From Pseudomonadota bacterium (GTDB taxonomy: Bacteria; Pseudomonadota; Alphaproteobacteria; Rhizobiales; Hyphomicrobiaceae), in assembly GCA_023387235.1 (NCBI GenBank), contig JAEWIJ010000074.1:1-17507 (forward strand): a stretch of DNA of 17,507 bases, in the 5' to 3' direction. This document shows positions 1-8,250 of the stretch, piece by piece; position 1 is the first letter of the stretch; each line of letters opens with the position of its first letter. Position numbers and translations under genes: made by a program. Under the pieces are notes generated by a model. It was not told the origin of the DNA. It saw nothing but the letters and a program-made list of their open reading frames with translations, and did not search any database.

Positions 1-517
1 GCTGCGCGGCACCCCTGATGCCGGAGAGCGGGTTCTTGATCTCGTGCGCGAGCACGGCAGCGAGCCCCGAGACCGAGCGCGCGGCGGCGCGATGCGTGAG
101 CTGGCGCTCGATCATCTGCGCCATGGACCGCTGCTGGAGCATGAGGAGCACGAGATCGGGCGCGTCGGGCAGCGGCCCGCCATAGATATCGACGAGGCGC
201 GGCGCTTGAATTTTCGGTGTGGAGATGAGGACGCCGTACTCGTTGACCGTCGAGCCGGTGCGGCTCACCTGGCGCGCGAGTGCGATCAATGGACAATCGT
301 CGCTAACGATCGCGCCGATCTGCTGGCGTTTCAGAACGGCCTGGCTCGACTGGAAGAAGGTTTCGGCCGCGACGTTGGCGTAGATGACGCGCTCGTCGGC
401 GGCGAGCACGATGATCGGATGAGGCAGTGCGCCGACCAGCACGTCGTGCTCTATGTGGCGCCGCGTCGTGATCGGCGGTACGAGCGCGGGACGATCGGGT
501 GTGCGGTCGGTGCTCAT
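1..517 (-). CDS. ntrB: Nitrogen regulation sensor kinase NtrB, N-terminal part (cut by window edge)
   Basis: The first 172 residues of an NtrB (GlnL) type histidine kinase are present; the C-terminal ATPase half lies beyond the left edge. NtrB is a cytosolic kinase and phosphatase of the regulator NtrC and responds to nitrogen status through PII proteins. Residues about 25-125 form a PAS-like sensor domain. The dimerisation box around residues 156-167 reads LAHEIKNPLSGI, with the phosphorylated histidine at H158; this NPLSGIRGAAQ context is characteristic of NtrB. The start ATG at 517 overlaps the TGA stop of the upstream dusB as ATGA, so translation is probably coupled. The dusB-ntrB order is the classic alphaproteobacterial nifR3-ntrBC arrangement, so ntrC is expected just beyond the window. 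The name is secure from motif plus context. Confidence 0.93.
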   Translation of the reverse strand, partial: MSTDRTPDRPALVPPITTRRHIEHDVLVGALPHPIIVLAADERVIYANVAAETFFQSSQAVLKRQQIGAIVSDDCPLIALARQVSRTGSTVNEYGVLISTPKIQAPRLVDIYGGPLPDAPDLVLLMLQQRSMAQMIERQLTHRAAARSVSGLAAVLAHEIKNPLSGIRGAAQ

Positions 518-1587
518 GCCGCAGCCCCTTCGAGATGCGGAGCCGACGCATAGAAGCGCGCCAGCCCCGCGAGCAGTCGTGCGGGATCGGTCTCCGTGCA
601 AAGCCTCTGGCGGTTCGCCTTCACGACCGCAGCGGGCGCCCCGCTCGTTTCGAGATACCAGCCGACGTGCTTTCGCGCATTGCGCAGGCCGAGGAAAGAG
701 CCGTAATGGCTGAGCATCGCCTCGATGTGGGCGATCGCGATCTCGCTCTGCTTGTCGAGCGACGGCGCGCCTGGATCGATGCCCGTTTGGAGATACGCGG
801 CGGCACGTGCCGGCAGCCAGGGTGCGCCATATGCACCCCGCCCGATCATGACGCCGTCGGCGCCGGATGCATCGAGGGCCGCGCGCGCATCCTGCGCGGT
901 GCAGATGTCGCCATTGACGATGACGGGGATCGAGACGGCTTCCTTCACCCGGCGCACGAAGTTCCAGTCCGCCTTGTCCTTGAAGAACTGACAGCGCGTG
1001 CGGCCGTGCACCGTGACCAGCGCGATGCCCGAAGCCTCAGCGCGCTTTGCCAGCTCGGGGGCATTGAGACACGCATGATCCCAGCCCATGCGCATCTTGA
1101 GCGTTACGGGAATGCTGACCGCGGCGATCGTCGCGTCGATCAAGCCCAGTGCGTGATCGAGATCGCGCATCAAGGCGCTTCCCGAGAGCTTGCCCGTCAC
1201 CTCTCTCGCCGGACATCCCATGTTGATATCGATGATGTCGGCGCCGAGCCCTTCGGCAATGCGTGCGCCTTCCGCCATCCAGCGGGCTTCGCGGCCGGCG
1301 AGCTGCATGACGAACGGGCGCGCGTCAGCAAATGCCGTGCGCCGCATAACGTCCGGCCGCTCGCGCACCAGTTCCTCGCTCGCGACCATCTCGGAGACGA
1401 CGTAGTCGGCGCCACAGCGTTGCGCGGACTGCCGGAAGGGAAGATCGGACACACCCGACATCGGGGCGAGCAGCACCCGGCTCGCGATTTCCATCTGGCC
1501 AATTGCCAGAGCGGGCGCACGCCGTTCGGCGGCGGGTGCGTGACCCACCGCCTCAGTGCTCAGCTTGACGTCGAACTGCCCGCTCAT
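514..1587 (-). CDS. dusB: tRNA-dihydrouridine synthase DusB (NifR3 family)
   Basis: This 357-residue protein is a flavin-dependent tRNA-dihydrouridine synthase, which reduces uridines in the tRNA D-loop using FMN and NADPH. It has the family TIM-barrel signatures: APMSGVSDLPFR (residues 41-52), INMGCPAREVTGK (121-133) with catalytic C125 and K133, KMRMGWD (164-170), VHGRTR (193-198) and NGDI (225-228). The phosphate-binding IGRGAYG is at 248-254. The length is a little above the usual 320-350 because of an N-terminal extension of about 25 residues, so a later start is conceivable, although no better ribosome site was seen. It is first in an operon with ntrB, where it was historically called nifR3. 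The 199-base gap to the divergent ispDF should carry both promoters. Confidence 0.95.
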   Translation of the reverse strand: MSGQFDVKLSTEAVGHAPAAERRAPALAIGQMEIASRVLLAPMSGVSDLPFRQSAQRCGADYVVSEMVASEELVRERPDVMRRTAFADARPFVMQLAGREARWMAEGARIAEGLGADIIDINMGCPAREVTGKLSGSALMRDLDHALGLIDATIAAVSIPVTLKMRMGWDHACLNAPELAKRAEASGIALVTVHGRTRCQFFKDKADWNFVRRVKEAVSIPVIVNGDICTAQDARAALDASGADGVMIGRGAYGAPWLPARAAAYLQTGIDPGAPSLDKQSEIAIAHIEAMLSHYGSFLGLRNARKHVGWYLETSGAPAAVVKANRQRLCTETDPARLLAGLARFYASAPHLEGAAA

Positions 1588-1605
1588 TGCTTGCCCTGTT
1601 TTTGA

Positions 1606-1683
1606 GCAAGATTACACCTTGCCCAATAATCAATCAAACTAGAGAACGGCGGCGGCCTTCGCAAGTGCGAAATTGCGCTGCAA
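1606..1683. promoter_or_regulatory. Cluster of short dyads between dusB and ispDF
   Basis: Three short perfect inverted repeats lie in the divergent intergenic region: GCAAG-7-CTTGC (1606-1622), TTCGCA-AG-TGCGAA (1658-1671) and TTGC-GCT-GCAA (1673-1683). CTTGCCC also occurs twice, at 1590-1596 and 1618-1624. Dyads with such small centres are the usual form of operator for dimeric regulators, but they do not match a motif I know, and short dyads are common by chance. Confidence 0.25.
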
Positions 1684-1693
1684 CCTGCGGCCA

Positions 1694-1722
1694 TTGCATC
1701 CGCCAGGCGCCGGGCCTATGAC
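1694..1722 (+). promoter_or_regulatory. Possible sigma70-type promoter for ispDF
   Basis: TTGCAT (1694-1699) and TATGAC (1717-1722) are separated by exactly 17 bases, about 65 bases before the ispDF start. Both hexamers are only partial matches to consensus, so this is a weak prediction. Confidence 0.25.
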
Positions 1723-1786
1723 CGACGGTATTTAATCGACTCGGTTCGGCGTTGCTCGGCGCGCGCACAAATTTGGGGATGGGACC

Positions 1787-2968
1787 GTGTCAACCATAGC
1801 CATTGTCGTTGCCGCAGGCCGGGGCAGCCGGGCGGGCACCACGAGCGGCCCCAAGCAATATGCCGACCTCGGCGGCGTCCCCATGCTGACGCGGACGCTG
1901 GAGGCTTTTGCCGGGCATCGCGGCATTGACCATGTTCTGACCGTCATCCACCCGCACGACATGCTGCGTTATCAGGCGGCCGCCCAGCGCGTCTCAGGCA
2001 AGCTGCTGGCGCCGGTGACCGGAGGCGCCAGCCGGCAGATCTCGGTCCACCATGGCCTCGAGGCCCTTCTCCAGCTCAATCCAAAGCTCGTACTCATCCA
2101 CGACGCGGCGCGGCCGTTCGTCACGCACGCCCTGATCGACCGGGTCATCGATGCCCTGGCGACCTCGGCCGGTGCCCTGCCGGCGCTGCCGCTCGCCGAT
2201 ACGCTGAAGCGCGCCGACACCTCGGGCAACGTAGCCGGCACCGTCGACCGCACCGGCCTCTGGCGTGCCGAGACGCCCCAGGGTTTCCGCTATCCCGAAA
2301 TTCTTGCAGCCCATCGCGCCGCCGAGGCCTCGGGCCGCAACGAGTTCACCGACGACTCGAGCATCGCCGAATGGCATGGCGTCGCCTGCGCGCTCGTCGA
2401 AGGCGAAGCCCGCAACATCAAGATCACGAGCGCGGAGGACCTTGCCTTGGCCCAGCAGTCGTTCGGCCGCGCCGCGCCCGCCATCACCGACGTTCGCAAC
2501 GGGACCGGCTTCGACGTCCACCGTTTCGGGGCCGGAGACCACGTGTGGCTCTGCGGGGTATCCATACCGCACACACATGCGCTCGAAGGGCATTCCGATG
2601 CCGACGTCGGCCTGCACGCGCTCACCGACGCCCTGCTCGGCGCGATCGCGGACGGCGATATCGGCCAGCATTTCCCGCCGAGCGACATGCGCTGGAAAGG
2701 CGCACGATCCGAGATATTCCTCGCCGAGGCAGCGAAGCGCGTCGCGGCGGCCGGCTACCACATCGGCAATGTCGACGTGACCATTCTCTGCGAGGCCCCG
2801 CGTATCGGACCGCATCGCGATGCCATGCGCACGGAGATCGCGCGCATTCTCCGCATCGACGCCGGTCGCGTCGGCGTCAAGGCAACGACAACGGAGACGC
2901 TCGGCTTCACGGGCCGGCGCGAAGGCATTGCTGCCATGGCGAGTGCAACGGTCGTCCGGCGCGGCTGA
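1787..2968 (+). CDS. ispDF: Bifunctional IspD/IspF enzyme of the MEP isoprenoid pathway
   Basis: A 393-residue fusion of two non-consecutive enzymes of the methylerythritol phosphate pathway. Residues 1 to about 230 are IspD (MEP cytidylyltransferase): the nucleotide-binding VVAAGRGSRAG begins at residue 7, followed by GPKQY (K23) and IHDAARPFV (104-112). Residues about 236-393 are IspF (MECDP synthase): GTGFDVHRFG (239-248) gives metal ligands D243 and H245, with H277 in DVGLHALTD (273-281), and KATTTE and GFTGRREGIAA follow near the C-terminus. The fused form is typical of alphaproteobacteria and some epsilonproteobacteria; in E. coli the two are separate proteins. Translation starts at GTG 1787, preceded by a purine-rich GGGGATGGGA; no upstream in-frame start fits better. 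It stands alone, divergent from dusB and converging on the PagL gene. Confidence 0.96.
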   Translation: MSTIAIVVAAGRGSRAGTTSGPKQYADLGGVPMLTRTLEAFAGHRGIDHVLTVIHPHDMLRYQAAAQRVSGKLLAPVTGGASRQISVHHGLEALLQLNPKLVLIHDAARPFVTHALIDRVIDALATSAGALPALPLADTLKRADTSGNVAGTVDRTGLWRAETPQGFRYPEILAAHRAAEASGRNEFTDDSSIAEWHGVACALVEGEARNIKITSAEDLALAQQSFGRAAPAITDVRNGTGFDVHRFGAGDHVWLCGVSIPHTHALEGHSDADVGLHALTDALLGAIADGDIGQHFPPSDMRWKGARSEIFLAEAAKRVAAAGYHIGNVDVTILCEAPRIGPHRDAMRTEIARILRIDAGRVGVKATTTETLGFTGRREGIAAMASATVVRRG

Positions 2969-2974
2969 GGCTCC

Positions 2975-3001
2975 AGCGCGCCAGAGGGCCTCGACGGCGC
3001 T
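2975..3001. terminator. GC-rich stem-loop between convergent ispDF and pagL
   Basis: AGCGCGCC (2975-2982) can pair imperfectly with GGCGCT (2996-3001) in the 34-base gap between the two stop codons. There is no T-run, so it could only be a weak or factor-assisted bidirectional terminator. Confidence 0.2.
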
Positions 3002-3002
3002 C

Positions 3003-3578
3003 CTACCAGAACTTGTAGCCGAGACGCACGCCGGCGCTGGTTATGCCGCTGTTGTGCGAGCAGAGGTTCGCGTTCGACATGTGCGCGATGGTGGCATAGA
3101 CGGTCCAGGCCTCGTTGAGCGCATATCCGAGCGACGCGGACTCGCGGAAATTCAGCCGGCAGCCGTAGAGATCGGGCGCGCTGCCGCTCAACGGCCCGTC
3201 ATGCCATGCGCCGCCGAAGGTCGCCTCGAAGGACAGCCGCTCCGTGATCTTCACGTCCCAGGTAAAGCCGGCGTAAACTTGACTCGTATCCCCAATCGTA
3301 TTGATCGAGGTCCCGACATGGACCCGCGGCCTGAACACGAAGTCGGCCACGCTGTTGCCGAACGTGATGGGCGGGCGCTTGAAGAGCACCTCGAGATTGA
3401 CGTCCGCACCGCCTTCGGAGTGACCGGGCTCGATGCTGTGCGCCATAACGCCCAGCCTGATCTCGTCGAGAAGCGTCTGCGCCCTTGCTGGCTGGGCGAC
3501 GGCCGATATGCCGGCGAGCACCACCACGGCCAACGTGGCAGCGCAGAGCCTGCCGAACCAATGCCTAGCTTGCTCCAT
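3003..3578 (-). CDS. PagL-type lipid A 3-O-deacylase (acyloxyacyl hydrolase), outer membrane
   Basis: This 191-residue protein has a signal peptide (residues 1 to about 33, ending ARA-Q), then alternating beta-strand sequence ending in YKFW, as expected of an outer-membrane barrel. Near the C-terminus is the PagL motif IAHMSNANL, placing the catalytic pair at H166 and S168 with N169 beside them. PagL enzymes remove the 3-linked acyl chain of lipid A. By simple spacing, the residue aligned with the third active-site residue of Pseudomonas PagL (a glutamate 12 after the serine, from memory) is T180, so the acidic partner may be replaced or lie elsewhere. The gene lies 143 bases after the PAS kinase gene on the same strand, so co-transcription is possible. 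Family assignment is good; activity is unproven. Confidence 0.82.
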   Translation of the reverse strand: MEQARHWFGRLCAATLAVVVLAGISAVAQPARAQTLLDEIRLGVMAHSIEPGHSEGGADVNLEVLFKRPPITFGNSVADFVFRPRVHVGTSINTIGDTSQVYAGFTWDVKITERLSFEATFGGAWHDGPLSGSAPDLYGCRLNFRESASLGYALNEAWTVYATIAHMSNANLCSHNSGITSAGVRLGYKFW

Positions 3579-3721
3579 GGCGCGAGTCCTAGATCATCGC
3601 GGTGCTATCTCTGGCACACTGGAACGCTCTACGCATGACTTCGTGAAAGGTCATTTGCACATCGCGCAATGGCTGTGTCCCGAAGAGCACGGCCAATCTC
3701 CGATTGCACGCAACTTTGTTC

Positions 3722-6112
3722 TCAGGTCGCGGCCGAGCCGACCTCCGCCTCGACTTGTCGATGCATTGGCAGCTCGATGATGAAGGTCGCACCGATCCCC
3801 GGCCGGCCATCGGCATCGATCGAGCCGCCATGGCGCTCGACGATCTTGCGGACCGTGGCGAGGCCGACGCCCGTACCCTCGTACTCGAGCCGCCCATGCA
3901 GGCGCTGGAAGATCGTGAAGATCTGATCCTTGTACTTGTTGTCGAAGCCGATCCCGTTGTCCCTGATCTCGATCCGCGCGTGAGGGGGCCGCCCGTTGCG
4001 GGGACGGTCGTCGGCCGAGCAGGAGATGACGATCTCGGGCTTGATGTCGGGCTTGCGGAATTTGAGCGCATTCGCCAACACGTTCTGAAGAAGCTGGCGC
4101 ATCTGTGTCGCGTCCGCGTCGATGGCGGGCATCGGCTCCGCCTTGATGACGGCCCCCGACTCCTCGATCCGGATCTGGAGGTCCGACAGGACCCCCGTCA
4201 GCACCTCGCCGAGCGCGACGCGGGTGAACGGCTTGGCCTTCGTCGTGACGCGGGAATAGTCGAGCAGGTCGTTGATGAGGCGCCGCATCCGGCCGGCGGC
4301 ATTCTGCATCCGGTCGAGGAACATGCGGCCGTCGTCGGGCAGGTCCTTGCCGTAGCGCGTGACGAGACGATCGCCGAACGCCTCGATCTTGCGCAGCGGC
4401 TCCTGGAGATCGTGCGAGGCGACGTAGGCGAAATCCTGAAGCTCGCGGTTCGAGCGCTCGAGCTTGCTCGTGTACTCGCGCATCTGCTCGGCATGACGCT
4501 CGCTGTCGGAAACGTCCATGCACGTGGCGATCGTCCCGCCGTCCGGCGTCGGCTCGCTGACGACGGCGATCACACGCCCGTCGCGCAGGTGCTGCTTGAA
4601 GGTGCGGCGCGAGGTTTGATGGCGCGTCTCGTGACGCTCGCTCAGAACGCGGCGTGCCTCATCCTCGCTGTAGTTGCCAACGCTCGCGCTGTGCATCATG
4701 ACGTCGCTCAGCGCGACGCCAGGCTTCACGATCTCAGGCGAGAGACGGTACATCTCCAGATAGCGCCGGTTGCAGATTACGAGGCGCTGGTCGGCGCCGT
4801 ACATGGCAACGCCCTGCACCATGTTCTGCATCACGGCATCGAGCTGCATGTGCTGCGCGGCAAACCGGGCGTTCAATTGCTCGCGCTCGGTGATGTCCTC
4901 GTGCGTGCTGAGGAGGCTGCCGTCCGGCATGGGCAGCCGCAGGACGGCGATGGAGCGACCGTCGGCGAGGTTCAAAGTCTGCGAAAGCTTCTGGCTGAAC
5001 GAGCCGAGGCCGTCGCGCACGAACGCTTCGCCGTCCATGTCGCCGTAGATGCCGCTTGCGACGCGCGCCTCCAGGATTTGCCGCAGCGTCGTTCCCGGCC
5101 TGATGAGCCCCTGGTCAAGGCTATAAATCTCGGCATAGCGGCGATTGGCGAAGACGACGCGCTGCTCGGCATCGAACAGGCAAAGGCCCTGCGACATGTT
5201 GTCCAGGAGCAGGTCGAGCATCGTATTGCGCGAATGCAGCTCGCGCGTGACGCGCACGAGGTCGGCCTCGCGCTGCTTAAGCTGCGTGATATCGGAGCGC
5301 GTCTGGACGATCTCGCCGCCCGAGGTGCGCATTTCATTGATGAGGTGCCAGCGACCGTCGAAGAGGCGCACCTCCGTCGGGATGCCCGGATTGCGGTGAC
5401 GCTTCATGCTCGCCGCCAGATAGGCTTCGGCCGTCCGGCCCTTGAGATCGAAGCCGCCGCGGCGGATCTCTTCGGCAAGGAGCGTTTCGTAGGATGCCCC
5501 TCGCACGATGAGCTCGGAAACGAGCACGCGGCACTCGACGTACTTCCTATTGAAGACAACGAGCTTCGCGTCGGCGTCGAAGAGAGCAAAGCCTTCCGCC
5601 ATGACATCGAGCGCGTGGGTCATGCGCTGGCGTGCATTGGCCGCGATCTGCGCGAACTGCACATTGAGATCCGTCACACTTGCCGACGGCTCGAGCGCGC
5701 GCACGGTCTCGATGAGGGTGCCGCTCGGAAGACAGGCGCGATGCACCTCGACGAGCTTCGCATCCGCCGCGACATAGCGGACTGTGTCCTCGGCGCCGGG
5801 TACGACGCGATCCATGGCCGCCGTGAGGCGCGCGGAGATCTGATCGTCGGAGAGATCGAGGCGCTCGAGCACGCGCCGGATCAGGTCCTGGAGATGTGCG
5901 CCCGGCACCAGCTCCTCGGGCTTGTGGCCGCGCAGGACACGATACGTGTCATTGCAGGCGAGCAGCCGCAGATCCTTGTCGAACATGGCGAGACCGACGC
6001 TTGCACCGGCCAGCAGCGCCCCGGTTGCATCGGCCGGCGCAGCCTTCGCGGAATGCGCGGCAGGCATCTCCGCCGCCGACAGTGCCAACTGGCCAGCCTG
6101 AGCGCTCGTCAT
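3722..6112 (-). CDS. Soluble four-PAS sensor histidine kinase
   Basis: A 796-residue histidine kinase with no signal peptide or membrane segment, hence cytosolic. Four PAS-like modules follow one another: about 34-110, 165-280, 300-415 and 425-540. Each of the last three contains the recurring phrase of the form M(A/S/V)(E/Q)G-(F/L/V)-A/C-(L/M)-F/Y-D/G-A with C/FNR(K/R)Y shortly after, typical of PAS_7 domains. The HisKA box DFAYVASHDLQEPLRKIEAF has phospho-acceptor H567. The ATPase domain shows the N box QNVLANALKF (N681), RDNGIGF (D718) and GTGVGLA (746-752). No receiver domain and no response regulator gene lie nearby, so it is an orphan kinase in this window. The ribosome site GGGGAAGAG ends two bases before the ATG at 6112. 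The ligand or signal is not evident. It precedes the pagL-type gene and is divergent from the MsbA-type exporter. Confidence 0.93.
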   Translation of the reverse strand: MTSAQAGQLALSAAEMPAAHSAKAAPADATGALLAGASVGLAMFDKDLRLLACNDTYRVLRGHKPEELVPGAHLQDLIRRVLERLDLSDDQISARLTAAMDRVVPGAEDTVRYVAADAKLVEVHRACLPSGTLIETVRALEPSASVTDLNVQFAQIAANARQRMTHALDVMAEGFALFDADAKLVVFNRKYVECRVLVSELIVRGASYETLLAEEIRRGGFDLKGRTAEAYLAASMKRHRNPGIPTEVRLFDGRWHLINEMRTSGGEIVQTRSDITQLKQREADLVRVTRELHSRNTMLDLLLDNMSQGLCLFDAEQRVVFANRRYAEIYSLDQGLIRPGTTLRQILEARVASGIYGDMDGEAFVRDGLGSFSQKLSQTLNLADGRSIAVLRLPMPDGSLLSTHEDITEREQLNARFAAQHMQLDAVMQNMVQGVAMYGADQRLVICNRRYLEMYRLSPEIVKPGVALSDVMMHSASVGNYSEDEARRVLSERHETRHQTSRRTFKQHLRDGRVIAVVSEPTPDGGTIATCMDVSDSERHAEQMREYTSKLERSNRELQDFAYVASHDLQEPLRKIEAFGDRLVTRYGKDLPDDGRMFLDRMQNAAGRMRRLINDLLDYSRVTTKAKPFTRVALGEVLTGVLSDLQIRIEESGAVIKAEPMPAIDADATQMRQLLQNVLANALKFRKPDIKPEIVISCSADDRPRNGRPPHARIEIRDNGIGFDNKYKDQIFTIFQRLHGRLEYEGTGVGLATVRKIVERHGGSIDADGRPGIGATFIIELPMHRQVEAEVGSAAT

Positions 6113-6208
6113 CGCTCTTCCCCCTCAAAAATCGCGACCCCAAATCCGCGGCCCGAAAAATGGCACATGGGCAATTAAGAACTTCTAAGCGAACCACGAC
6201 GCGAGGCC

Positions 6209-6251
6209 AAAAAGGTCCGTGACCGGCGCATCGGCGGCCGCGAGCGGACCT
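6209..6251 (-). terminator. Terminator-like hairpin in the leader region of the PAS kinase gene
   Basis: Read on the minus strand, AGGTCCG (6251-6245) pairs perfectly with CGGACCT (6219-6213), with an inner GGCC/GGTC helix possible, and the stem is followed directly by a T-run (TTTTT, 6213-6209, its first T paired in the stem). This is the form of an intrinsic terminator. It lies about 100 bases upstream of the kinase start, with no minus-strand gene ending before it, so it could be an attenuator of the kinase transcript or a block to antisense transcription. Confidence 0.4.
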
Positions 6252-6313
6252 AAGCGCCGGCAATAATGGGGGTTTGGCTCGGCCGACTTGCATATAGCCG
6301 CACCCGCGCCGGG

Positions 6314-6341
6314 TTGACCCAAAACTCGGACCGATTACAGG
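6314..6341 (+). promoter_or_regulatory. Weak possible promoter for the MsbA-type exporter
   Basis: TTGACC (6314-6319) matches a -35 hexamer well; a poor -10, TACAGG (6336-6341), follows after 16 bases. If real, transcription would begin near 6348, which favours the GTG at 6387 over the TTG at 6342 as the translation start. Confidence 0.2.
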
Positions 6342-6386
6342 TTGCGCGAAATTCCACCCCCCGACACCGGACAGGAGCCGGAGCGC

Positions 6387-8246
6387 GTGAGCCCGATACC
6401 CGATCGCCAATCGCAGCAGGAGCGCCGCCAGGGACAGGCCCGTCGAGGGCTGCTCGGTCGCTTTCTCGACGACTGGATCTGGCCGCGCTGGCGGACGCTG
6501 ATCTACGCGCTCGTCCTGACCGGCCTGCTCGCGGCGATCACCGGTCTCTATCCGATGGTCATCAAGTATTCGTTCGATTCCGTGAGCAAGGGCGATCTGG
6601 CGCCGCTTCCCTGGATCCTCGTCGCGATCATTGCGGCAACCATGGTCCGCGCGGTCCTGCTCTACATGCACGCAGTGACGGCCAACCGGATCGTGCTGCG
6701 CATGACGACGGACATCCAGAAGGCCGCATTCAAGCATCTGATCGGCGCCGACTACGCCCGCCTCACGCGAGAGACGCCGGGGCGGCTCGTGTCGCGCCTC
6801 ACCAACGATATCCAGTTCATCCAGCAGGCCGCCCAGTCCGGTCTCATCAACTCGGTGCGCGACGGCCTCTCGATCGTCGCGCTCGCCATTGCGATGATCT
6901 ATCTGGACTGGGTGATGTCGGTGGTCGTGCTCGGCATCTATCCGCTCGCCATTCTGCCGATCATGGCGCTCGGCCGGCGGCTGCGCCGCGTCGCCAAGCA
7001 AACCCAGGCGCAGGTCGGCGACATGACCTCGCTGCTCACCGAGAAGCTTTCCGGGGCCCGCCTGATCAAGACCTATCGCCTCGAAAACTACGCCGCCCAG
7101 CGCATGCAGGCGAGCTTCGAACGCATTCTCGCGCTGCGCATGAAGGCAGTGCGCAATCGCGCCCGCCTCGACCCGATGCTGGAAGCCCTCGGCGGTTTCG
7201 CCGTTGCCGGCGTGATCGCCTTCGCCGCCTGGCGGATCGGCACGAGCGGAGCGAGCTTCGGCGACTTCATGGGTTTCGTGACCGCCATGCTCATGGCCTC
7301 GCAGCCCGTACGCGCACTCGGCAATATCTCGACGCGGGTACAAGAGGGCCTCGCGGCTGCCGAGCGCATCTACGATCTTCTCGACGAGCCGCCGCACATC
7401 ATCGATGCACCGGGGGCGCTCCCCCTCATCGTCACGCGGGGCACCGTCCACTTCGACGAGGTGAGCTTCAGCTATGAGGACGCCGGCGCGCGGCGGACGC
7501 TGAGCGACATCGATCTCGTCATTCCCGGCGGCAGCACGGTCGCCTTCGTCGGCGCGTCGGGCTCCGGCAAGACCACGCTGCTCAATCTCGTGCCGCGACT
7601 CTTCGACGTCGATCACGGCCGCATCCTGATCGACGACCAGAACATTCGCGGCGTGACCGTGTCGAGCCTGCGGGCGGCGATCGCCATGGTGAGCCAGGAC
7701 GTCGTCCTCTTCGACGACACGATCCGGGCCAACATCGCGCTCGGCCGCCTCGGCGCCAGCGAGGGCGAGATCATGGCTGCAGCGCGCGCGGCCGCAGCGC
7801 ACGACTTCATCATGGACCAGCCGAACGGCTATGAGACCGAGATTGGCGATCGCGGATTGAAGCTTTCGGGCGGCCAGCGCCAGCGGCTTGCGCTCGCACG
7901 AGCCATCCTGATGGACGCGCCGCTGCTGCTGCTCGACGAGGCGACGAGCGCACTCGATTCGGAATCGGAGCGTCTCGTCCAGGAGGCGCTCGCGACTTTC
8001 TCCCGAGGGCGCACGACGCTCGTTGTCGCACACAGGCTCTCGACGGTGCGCAACGCCGATCTCATCTGCGTGATGGAGCAGGGACGGATCATCGAGTGGG
8101 GAACGCACGCCGAACTGGTAGCTGCCGAGGGCAGCTACAGCCAGCTCCTGCGCATGCAGTTCGGCGAGACGGCGACCATCGACACCGAGATGCCGGCGCG
8201 CATCGAGACGGAGCTGCCGGCATCTCTGGCGCGCAGCGGCTACTGA
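6387..8246 (+). CDS. msbA: MsbA-type ABC exporter (fused permease and ATPase), probable lipid A flippase
   Basis: A half-transporter of 619 residues from GTG 6387: a six-helix membrane domain (to about residue 315) fused to an ATPase domain. In that numbering Walker A GASGSGKTT is at 389-397, the signature LSGGQ at 493-497, Walker B LLLLDE ends with D517 and E518, and the H-loop histidine is H549. MsbA homodimers flip lipid A-core across the inner membrane using ATP. The family is broad and substrate cannot be read from motifs, but the company of waaA and a PagL-type gene supports lipid A. An in-frame TTG at 6342 would add 15 residues; the GTG is preferred because AGGAG (6373-6377) lies nine bases before it, while the TTG has no convincing ribosome site. 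The stop codon is four bases from the stop of the convergent phosphatase gene. Confidence 0.88.
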   Translation: MSPIPDRQSQQERRQGQARRGLLGRFLDDWIWPRWRTLIYALVLTGLLAAITGLYPMVIKYSFDSVSKGDLAPLPWILVAIIAATMVRAVLLYMHAVTANRIVLRMTTDIQKAAFKHLIGADYARLTRETPGRLVSRLTNDIQFIQQAAQSGLINSVRDGLSIVALAIAMIYLDWVMSVVVLGIYPLAILPIMALGRRLRRVAKQTQAQVGDMTSLLTEKLSGARLIKTYRLENYAAQRMQASFERILALRMKAVRNRARLDPMLEALGGFAVAGVIAFAAWRIGTSGASFGDFMGFVTAMLMASQPVRALGNISTRVQEGLAAAERIYDLLDEPPHIIDAPGALPLIVTRGTVHFDEVSFSYEDAGARRTLSDIDLVIPGGSTVAFVGASGSGKTTLLNLVPRLFDVDHGRILIDDQNIRGVTVSSLRAAIAMVSQDVVLFDDTIRANIALGRLGASEGEIMAAARAAAAHDFIMDQPNGYETEIGDRGLKLSGGQRQRLALARAILMDAPLLLLDEATSALDSESERLVQEALATFSRGRTTLVVAHRLSTVRNADLICVMEQGRIIEWGTHAELVAAEGSYSQLLRMQFGETATIDTEMPARIETELPASLARSGY

Positions 8247-8250
8247 CCGC

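Noticed and set aside
499..1605. A 368-codon plus-strand frame opposite dusB
   Set aside because: dusB carries all catalytic motifs on the minus strand; the plus frame has none and no ribosome site.
3704..6178. An 824-codon open frame on the plus strand, antisense to the PAS kinase
   Set aside because: The opposite frame has complete HisKA and ATPase motifs. The plus-strand translation is low-complexity, rich in Arg, Ala, Asp and His, with no recognisable domain: a GC-rich shadow.
6342..6386. TTG start that would lengthen the MsbA-type protein by 15 residues
   Set aside because: No convincing ribosome site before it, whereas GTG 6387 has AGGAG at good spacing. It remains possible.
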